NCBI RefSeq assembly: GCF_019670125.1
Contig: NZ_AP023033.1
Coordinates: 2,779,001-2,843,000 of the forward strand
Reading direction: 5' to 3'
Length of the DNA: 64,000 nucleotides
Source: Agarivorans aestuarii
GTDB taxonomy: Bacteria; Pseudomonadota; Gammaproteobacteria; Enterobacterales; Celerinatantimonadaceae
This document shows, piece by piece, positions 58,904-64,000 of the stretch. The notes beneath the pieces were generated by a model. That model ran no database searches. It was not told the DNA's origin and worked only from the letters and a program-made list of their open reading frames with translations. A program made the translations under genes and the position numbers. How positions within the stretch are numbered: position 1 is the first letter of the stretch; each line of letters begins with the position of its first letter.

Positions 58904-59454
58904 GTTCTTACCTCGTCAATCTACATTATGCGTGCCTTGAAAGTGAAACTAGCTCACTAAGTTGATTACAGCGTTTTATAAGCCATTAGTAACGGGCAAA
59001 TACTTAGTAGCCACACACTTGTTAGCAATGCATTTCACTTATTTGACGCTAAAGTCACCCACAGAAAATGAGCTAAAGCTGTTACCGTAGTTCCTTCACT
59101 GTTGGCTGCTAGTTACAATTTTCTTTTGGACACAAAAAAGCCGCCCTGGGGCGACTTCCTATCTAGATATTTTCATCAGACTATCCTTCTGACAACACAG
59201 ATATTACCACGCAGCCCTTTGCTCAACTATGTATAGTTCATATACGCTAGGTGAATCGCATAATGCAATGATATCAAACACCTAGCGGGAATCGTTACAG
59301 CCAACCGCCTCTCTACTCACCCGCTGATTATTACAGTGCCCACCTTTTTACTTCTAGAAAACAAAATTTTACTCCCGTCACTCGTCAACATTTGGCGTAG
59401 CTAGAAACAAAAAAGCCTCGAACAAGTCGAGACTTTTGCACTAGCACTTAGGTA
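58904..59454. other. 551-bp intergenic region between the AP2 gene and galK
   Basis: No gene seen. It holds a hairpin with T-run on the minus strand (59134-59155, stem gtcgccc/gggcggc with one mismatch), an inverted repeat cgctaggtg/cacctagcg (59245-59253 and 59279-59287) and the galK terminator (59408-59437). Confidence 0.6.
59408..59437 (-). terminator. Terminator of the gal operon
   Basis: Stem aaagcctcga/tcgagacttt with loop acaag and one unpaired base; on the minus strand it is followed by a T-run. It lies 18 bp after the galK stop. Confidence 0.88.
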
Positions 59455-60618
59455 CTAAATAGCGCCTGCTCCTGGCATTGCCTTACACACATAAATGCTT
59501 TCTTTTAACCCTGTAAGCGCTTGATATTTCTTCTCCACAGCTTGGCATACATCATCCACAAGCGCCGGTGACATAAGCGCGACAATACAGCCACCAAAAC
59601 CGCCACCAGTCATCCTAACGCCACCTTCCGCACCAATGACTTGTTTTACGATATCTACCAGCCCATCAACTTCTGGAACGGTAATTTCAAAATCATCACG
59701 CATAGAGGCATGAGATTGCTCCATAAGTACACTCAGCTTGGCCATATCATTAGCTTTTAGTGCTTCTGCGGCTGCTAAAGTACGAGCGTTTTCGGTTATC
59801 ACATGACGAGCGCGTTTAGCCACAATAGGGTCGAGACTGGCCGATTTTTCTGCAAATACCAACTCGCTAACATCTCGTAAAGATTCAAAGCCTAAACCTT
59901 TGGCCGCCGCTTCACATTGTTCGCGGCGAGTATTGTATTCACTGTCTACCAGACCACGTTTTTTGTTGCTGTTAATAATAACAACCGCCATTTCTTCTGG
60001 CATTGCCACAGCTTTAGTATCTAGAGAGCGACAATCGATTAGCAAGGCATGGTTTTCTTCGCCTTCAGCAGATATTAGCTGGTCCATGATGCCGCAATTA
60101 CACCCTACAAAGTTGTTTTCAGCTTCTTGGCCTATCAGCGCCAGTTGCTGCTGCGATACATCTAAGTTATATAAGGTTTTAAACGTTTGGCCGATCACAA
60201 CTTCTAAAGCTGCGGAAGAGCTTAAACCGGCGCCTTGGGGCACGTTTCCGCTAACGGCGATATCGGCGCCAGCAAAGCTAAAACCTTGTTCAAGCAATAC
60301 TGAAATAACCCCTCGAATGTAGTTAACCCACATCAGATCTTGGTCAAATTCCAAAGGCTGGCTTATATCAAACTGGTTAACTTGATTGCCGTAATCTACT
60401 GATACCACCCGCACAATACTGTCTGTACGTGGAGACGCAGCCACTACTGCTTGGTAATCAATAGCACAAGGTAAAACAAAGCCATCGTTGTAGTCGGTGT
60501 GTTCACCAATTAGGTTAACTCGACCAGGTGCTTGAATCAGTTTTTCTGGCGCCTGACCGGTCATTTCAGTAAAGGCACTCGAAACCTTATCAATTAGTTG
60601 TTGTTGGCGATTAGTCAT
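59455..60618 (-). CDS. galK: GalK galactokinase
   Basis: A 387-residue GHMP-family kinase that phosphorylates galactose to galactose-1-phosphate. Signatures: [25 protein letters not shown] (galactokinase motif), [17 protein letters not shown] (ATP-binding GHMP motif, residues ~130-146) and [14 protein letters not shown] (C-terminal GHMP motif). Length is standard (~382). It follows galT by 11 bp and closes the operon galE-galT-galK (Leloir pathway). Confidence 0.97.
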   Translation of the reverse strand: MTNRQQQLIDKVSSAFTEMTGQAPEKLIQAPGRVNLIGEHTDYNDGFVLPCAIDYQAVVAASPRTDSIVRVVSVDYGNQVNQFDISQPLEFDQDLMWVNYIRGVISVLLEQGFSFAGADIAVSGNVPQGAGLSSSAALEVVIGQTFKTLYNLDVSQQQLALIGQEAENNFVGCNCGIMDQLISAEGEENHALLIDCRSLDTKAVAMPEEMAVVIINSNKKRGLVDSEYNTRREQCEAAAKGLGFESLRDVSELVFAEKSASLDPIVAKRARHVITENARTLAAAEALKANDMAKLSVLMEQSHASMRDDFEITVPEVDGLVDIVKQVIGAEGGVRMTGGGFGGCIVALMSPALVDDVCQAVEKKYQALTGLKESIYVCKAMPGAGAI

Positions 60619-60629
60619 TAACGGCTCCT

Positions 60630-61691
60630 TTACTGATTTTGTTCTTTATAATGTACGTCGCTTAAGTTACGTAGCTTTTCGGCTGCTTGTTCGGCAGTTA
60701 AGTCACGTTGGCTTTCGGCTAACATTTCATAGCCCACCATAAACTTCCGTACACTGGCACTGCGTAATAGCGGTGGGTAAAACAGTGCATGTAACTGCCA
60801 ATGCTCTATAGAGGTATCCCCCTCTTTAAAGAATGGTGCATAGTGCCAGCCCATTGAATACGGGAATGAGCACTTAAATAAATTGTCGTAACGGCTAGTT
60901 AGCTTTTTGATGGCTAATGACAAATCATCGCGCTGTTCATCACTTAGCTCGCTCATACGGCGAATATGCGCTTTTGGCAATAACATGGTTTCGAACGGCC
61001 AAGCGGCCCAATAGGGAACCACCGCTAACCAGTGTTCGGTTTCAACCACGGTGCGCACACCGTCGGCTTGCTCCTTGGTCGCATAATCAACCAGTAAGTT
61101 GCTGCCATATTGCTGGTAGTAATCACGTAAGTGTTTATCCTTACGTTCTATCTCATTAGGCAAAAAGCTATTGGCCCATATTTGGCCATGCGGGTGTGGC
61201 TGAGAGCAGCCCATAGTTTCACCCTTATTTTCGAAAGCCTGAACCCATAGGTAGTCTTGCCCCAGTTCTTCAATCTGCTCATTCCACGTATCAATCACAC
61301 CACGAATAGCTGGTATCGAAAGCTCTGGCAGGGTTTTACTGTGATCAGGTGAGAAGCAAATCACTCGGCTCAGCCCGCGTGCTTCCATGCTAGTAAACAA
61401 AGGATCGGCAGATTTTGGCACATCTGGCGAGTCGGTCATTAGCGCTGCAAAATCATTCCCAAATACATAGGTGCCCTGGTAATCTGGATTAACATCGCCA
61501 GAAATTCGGGTATTACCAGCACACAAAAAACAGCCTTCGTCGTAGCGAGGAAGCTCGGCGGTAGACGGCGTTTCGTCTTGGCCACTCCAAGGTCGCTTAG
61601 CACGATGCGGAGATACCAAAATCCACTGCCCGGTTAAAGGGTTGTAGCGGCGATGCGGATGCTCTGTTGGGTCAAATTTAGTGTCTAACAT
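60630..61691 (-). CDS. galT: GalT galactose-1-phosphate uridylyltransferase
   Basis: A 353-residue enzyme exchanging UMP between UDP-glucose and galactose-1-phosphate. The N-terminal [25 protein letters not shown], the zinc-site CFLCAGN, the active-site [13 protein letters not shown] (catalytic HPH) and the C-terminal [11 protein letters not shown] are all canonical GalT. It is the middle gene of the gal operon; a hairpin separates it from galE. Confidence 0.97.
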   Translation of the reverse strand: MLDTKFDPTEHPHRRYNPLTGQWILVSPHRAKRPWSGQDETPSTAELPRYDEGCFLCAGNTRISGDVNPDYQGTYVFGNDFAALMTDSPDVPKSADPLFTSMEARGLSRVICFSPDHSKTLPELSIPAIRGVIDTWNEQIEELGQDYLWVQAFENKGETMGCSQPHPHGQIWANSFLPNEIERKDKHLRDYYQQYGSNLLVDYATKEQADGVRTVVETEHWLAVVPYWAAWPFETMLLPKAHIRRMSELSDEQRDDLSLAIKKLTSRYDNLFKCSFPYSMGWHYAPFFKEGDTSIEHWQLHALFYPPLLRSASVRKFMVGYEMLAESQRDLTAEQAAEKLRNLSDVHYKEQNQ

Positions 61692-61713
61692 GAGATTTTC
61701 TTACTCCATCAAA

Positions 61714-61730
61714 AGCACCCATTGGGTGCT
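61714..61730 (-). terminator. Intercistronic hairpin between galE and galT
   Basis: agcaccc-att-gggtgct followed by TTTT on the minus strand. It may act as a partial terminator or processing site, lowering galT/galK relative to galE. Confidence 0.45.
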
Positions 61731-61746
61731 CCTTATTTCTAAACAA

Positions 61747-62766
61747 TTACTGTTCGTAGCCCTTGGGATTATTTGACTGCCAGTTCCAGGTATCGGCGGT
61801 CATATCATCAATGCTACGCGTGGCTTTCCAGCCTAAAACTTTTTCTGCCTTATCGGTTGCAGCCCAGCACTCTGCAATATCACCATTGCGACGAGGACAA
61901 ATTTGGTAAGCGATCTCTTTACCACTGGCTTGGCTAAAGGCTTTTACCATTTCCAGAACCGAGCTACCCTTGCCAGTGCCTAAGTTGAAAATATGTAGCC
62001 CTGCTTGTTCGCCAATTTTGGTTAAGGCAGCAACATGTCCATCGGCGAGATCCATCACGTGAATGTAATCGCGCACGCCAGTGCCATCAGGGGTAGGATA
62101 ATCATCACCAAATACCGATAAGCTATCTCTACGCCCAACCGCAACTTGAGCAATAAATGGCATTAGGTTATTAGGAATACCTTGAGGATCTTCGCCCATT
62201 AAGCCGCTAGGGTGAGCGCCTACAGGGTTAAAGTAGCGCAGTAAGGTAACGCTTAAGTCTGGTGCGGCTAATTGAATATCGCGATAGCACTCTTCAACCA
62301 TAAATTTACTGCGGCCATAAGGATTAGTTACATCACCGGTTGGGGTGTTTTCATCAATCGGCATAACACTCGGCTCGCCATACACCGTTGCCGAAGAGCT
62401 AAACACTATGCTCTTTACACCTGCTTTTCGCATCACATCGATAAGTACTAAGGAGCCATTAACGTTGTTGTCGTAGTATTCATAGGGTTTCTCAACCGAC
62501 TCACCCACCGCTTTTAATCCCGCGAAGTGAATCACTGAATCAATCTGATGCTCGCTAAAAATCTTTTCTAGCACTGCACGGTCTCTAACATCCCCCTCGT
62601 AAAAGGCGGGCTGCTGCTTGCTTAAGGTTTCGATGCGCGACAATACTTCGCGCTTACTGTTGCACAGGTTGTCTAAAATAATGGGCGTTAAACCAGCATT
62701 AATCAGTTGTACACAGGTATGGCTGCCAATGTAGCCCATACCGCCTGTAACCAAGACCTTATTCAT
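61747..62766 (-). CDS. galE: GalE UDP-glucose 4-epimerase
   Basis: A 339-residue SDR-family epimerase. The cofactor loop VLVTGGMGYIGSHTCVQL, the FSSSATVYG segment and YGRSKFMVEE (catalytic Tyr-x3-Lys) are standard GalE. ATG 62766 with GGAG 6 nt upstream is chosen; the frame start at 62778 is a TTG overlapping that SD. It links galactose use to UDP-sugar supply for the glycan genes elsewhere in the window. An operator lies ~90 bp upstream. Confidence 0.96.
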   Translation of the reverse strand: MNKVLVTGGMGYIGSHTCVQLINAGLTPIILDNLCNSKREVLSRIETLSKQQPAFYEGDVRDRAVLEKIFSEHQIDSVIHFAGLKAVGESVEKPYEYYDNNVNGSLVLIDVMRKAGVKSIVFSSSATVYGEPSVMPIDENTPTGDVTNPYGRSKFMVEECYRDIQLAAPDLSVTLLRYFNPVGAHPSGLMGEDPQGIPNNLMPFIAQVAVGRRDSLSVFGDDYPTPDGTGVRDYIHVMDLADGHVAALTKIGEQAGLHIFNLGTGKGSSVLEMVKAFSQASGKEIAYQICPRRNGDIAECWAATDKAEKVLGWKATRSIDDMTADTWNWQSNNPKGYEQ

Positions 62767-62856
62767 TACCTTCTCCAAAATCTGTGCAATTAAAGATGCA
62801 CCCAGTTCTCTTACAAACTGCTTTCACAGCCTCGAATAAGTATATTGAAGCACGAA

Positions 62857-62873
62857 AGGGTAAACGTTTCCAC
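62857..62873. promoter_or_regulatory. LacI/GalR-type operator O1 upstream of galE
   Basis: gggtaaacgtttccac, centred on CG at 62865-62866, fits the LacI/GalR-family form GTaaaCGtttaC. On the minus strand it overlaps a plausible galE -35 box (TTTACC), so a bound repressor would block transcription. Confidence 0.65.
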
Positions 62874-63113
62874 TTTTAAATATAAAGTAATTGAGCTATT
62901 AGCTATTTTTGCGGATCCGCTCAATTTTTAAAATCGTTTAGCGCTACTGTAAACTCCAACTATCATGGCCTTAAGCAACTAGAGGCAACTACTCACCAAG
63001 CCATGTAATAACTACCATTCATGGTTACTAATGAAATAATAAAACTGACCCTCCAAATGCAGACATTCCATTTTAGGGGGAAAACTTTCCCTAAACCATT
63101 TCCATTCACCAAA

Positions 63114-63130
63114 TGAGACAACGTTTACCC
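63114..63130. promoter_or_regulatory. LacI/GalR-type operator O2
   Basis: gagacaacgtttaccc, inverse orientation, sharing gggtaaacgtt with O1. The centres are 257 bp apart. No galR-like gene is in the window. The rest of 62779-63385 holds no gene; the promoter of the acyl-CoA synthetase must also be here. Confidence 0.55.
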
Positions 63131-63385
63131 AACAATAAGGCTAGCAGTAAATCCCATAAGGGGATCATGTTTCCTTGAGATATTCGAACAAACGGATGTT
63201 TTTGTACATAATTCGGACATATCCAGAGTTAACCCTGCATTTATTTGCTAAGCACCAGCATTTAGCTGCCAATTACCAAAGAATATTTCAAAACTGTTTA
63301 GCTTACACTTGTACGCTAAAATAAAACTCCCTAAAATAGCCGCCTTATTTTGGCTATTCGCCCTCATCCTCATAAAGGTAGAAAC

Positions 63386-64000
63386 ATGCAGCACATCGTT
63401 AACATGCTAAGCCAACAAGCTCAGCAGCAGTTAGATCAGGTGGCGCTAAAAATTTGGCGCAATCAAGCATGGCAGTGTTTTACATGGAAGGATTTTTCTC
63501 AGCAATGGACGCTAGTAGCAAAAGGCTTAATTAGTCTTGGTCATACCGAGCAACAAGCCGTAGCTATAATGTCTCCCAACATGCCAGAGTGGACTATTGC
63601 AGATCTAGGCATACTAGCTGCACGGGGCTGTGTGGTGCCTATCTACCCCACTAATACGCTAGAGCAGAGCCAATACATTATAGAAGACGCTAACTGCCAG
63701 ATCTTATTCGTAGGGCAAGAAGAACAAATTCACATTGGTTTAGAACTTCTAAATGCAGGGCGAATAAACACACTAATATGTTTTGAAGATAGCCAGCACA
63801 CAGAGCTTGAGAACGTACTCAGTTGGCAGCAGCTGCTGGAGCTGGGTGAGCAACAAGATAAGCTAATACTTGAGCAGCGCAGTGAGCGCATAACAATGAG
63901 CGATCTCGCAACCCTAATTTACACCTCTGGCACTACCGGTGAACCCAAAGGTGTAATGCTTGATCACGCTAACTTTGCAGCAGCTTTTGCCATGCATGAC
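63386..64000 (+). CDS. Long-chain acyl-CoA synthetase (AMP-forming), 5' part
   Basis: The first 205 codons of a gene that runs off the window. ATG 63386 follows AAAGG. The protein starts MQHIVNMLSQQAQQQL and contains VAIMSPNMPEWTIADLGILAARGCVVPIYPTNT, typical of FAA1/FadD15-type long-chain acyl-CoA synthetases, and the AMP-binding motif LIYTSGTTGEPKGVML near residue 176. It is divergent from gal. The C-terminal domain is not visible, so acyl-chain preference cannot be judged. Confidence 0.88.
   Translation, partial: MQHIVNMLSQQAQQQLDQVALKIWRNQAWQCFTWKDFSQQWTLVAKGLISLGHTEQQAVAIMSPNMPEWTIADLGILAARGCVVPIYPTNTLEQSQYIIEDANCQILFVGQEEQIHIGLELLNAGRINTLICFEDSQHTELENVLSWQQLLELGEQQDKLILEQRSERITMSDLATLIYTSGTTGEPKGVMLDHANFAAAFAMHD

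Overview
The window is chromosomal DNA of a motile marine-type gammaproteobacterium (Alteromonadales-like; Agarivorans or Shewanella/Vibrio relatives are my inference). The grounds are the Vibrio-type flagellar gene order with flgO/flgP/flgT, cheV-cheR between flgA and flgB, a pseudaminic-acid flagellin-glycosylation cluster, and sigma-54 plus sigma-28 promoters at the expected genes.

Region 1 (1-12.7 kb) makes sugars for surface or flagellin glycans. It holds pseC (3' end) and pseF, a DegT-type aminotransferase, a five-gene minus-strand operon (WbqC family, two DegT-like proteins, methyltransferase, sulfotransferase), a glycosyltransferase, and a minus-strand operon pseI-pseG-pseH-ACP-acyl ligase-ketoreductase. 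The last three genes suggest that an unusual N-acyl group is built onto the nonulosonate.

Region 2 (12.8-38.8 kb) is the flagellar block: a small gene with a sigma-54-like promoter, the Maf glycosyltransferase, fliT-like, fliS, fliD, flaG, two short flagellins, flgLKJIHGFEDCB, cheR, cheV, flgA, flgM, flgN, a FlgO paralogue, flgP, flgO and flgT. Between the two flagellins I see a plus-strand RNA gene: a consensus sigma-54 promoter, four hairpins and a strong terminator. It carries 15 nt complementary to the ribosome binding site of the downstream flagellin mRNA. I consider this the best candidate for something undescribed.

Region 3 (38.87-58.61 kb) is a ~19.7-kb integrative mobilizable element that splits a tRNA-Arg(CCU) gene at the anticodon loop and carries its own complete, diverged tRNA-Arg(CCU) at the right end. 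Cargo, left to right: tyrosine integrase, a phosphoribosyltransferase fragment, an RHH-like protein, a protein with four GR(K/P) repeats, MobC, a MOBP-type relaxase, a decayed rsmJ fragment, a Type II restriction-modification system with two C-like regulators and matching operators, a helicase-like replication protein, and a minus-strand operon of three unknown proteins, an ADP-ribosylglycohydrolase, an HExxH lipoprotein and a small protein. A separate unit encoding a 28-residue membrane peptide lies upstream of that operon. No type IV secretion genes are present, so transfer would need a helper.

Region 4 (58.6-64 kb) returns to chromosome: a 51-residue AP2-domain protein missed by length filters, the gal operon (galE-galT-galK, minus strand) with two LacI/GalR-type operators, and the 5' part of a long-chain acyl-CoA synthetase running off the end.

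All calls come from reading the sequence by eye; no database search was run.
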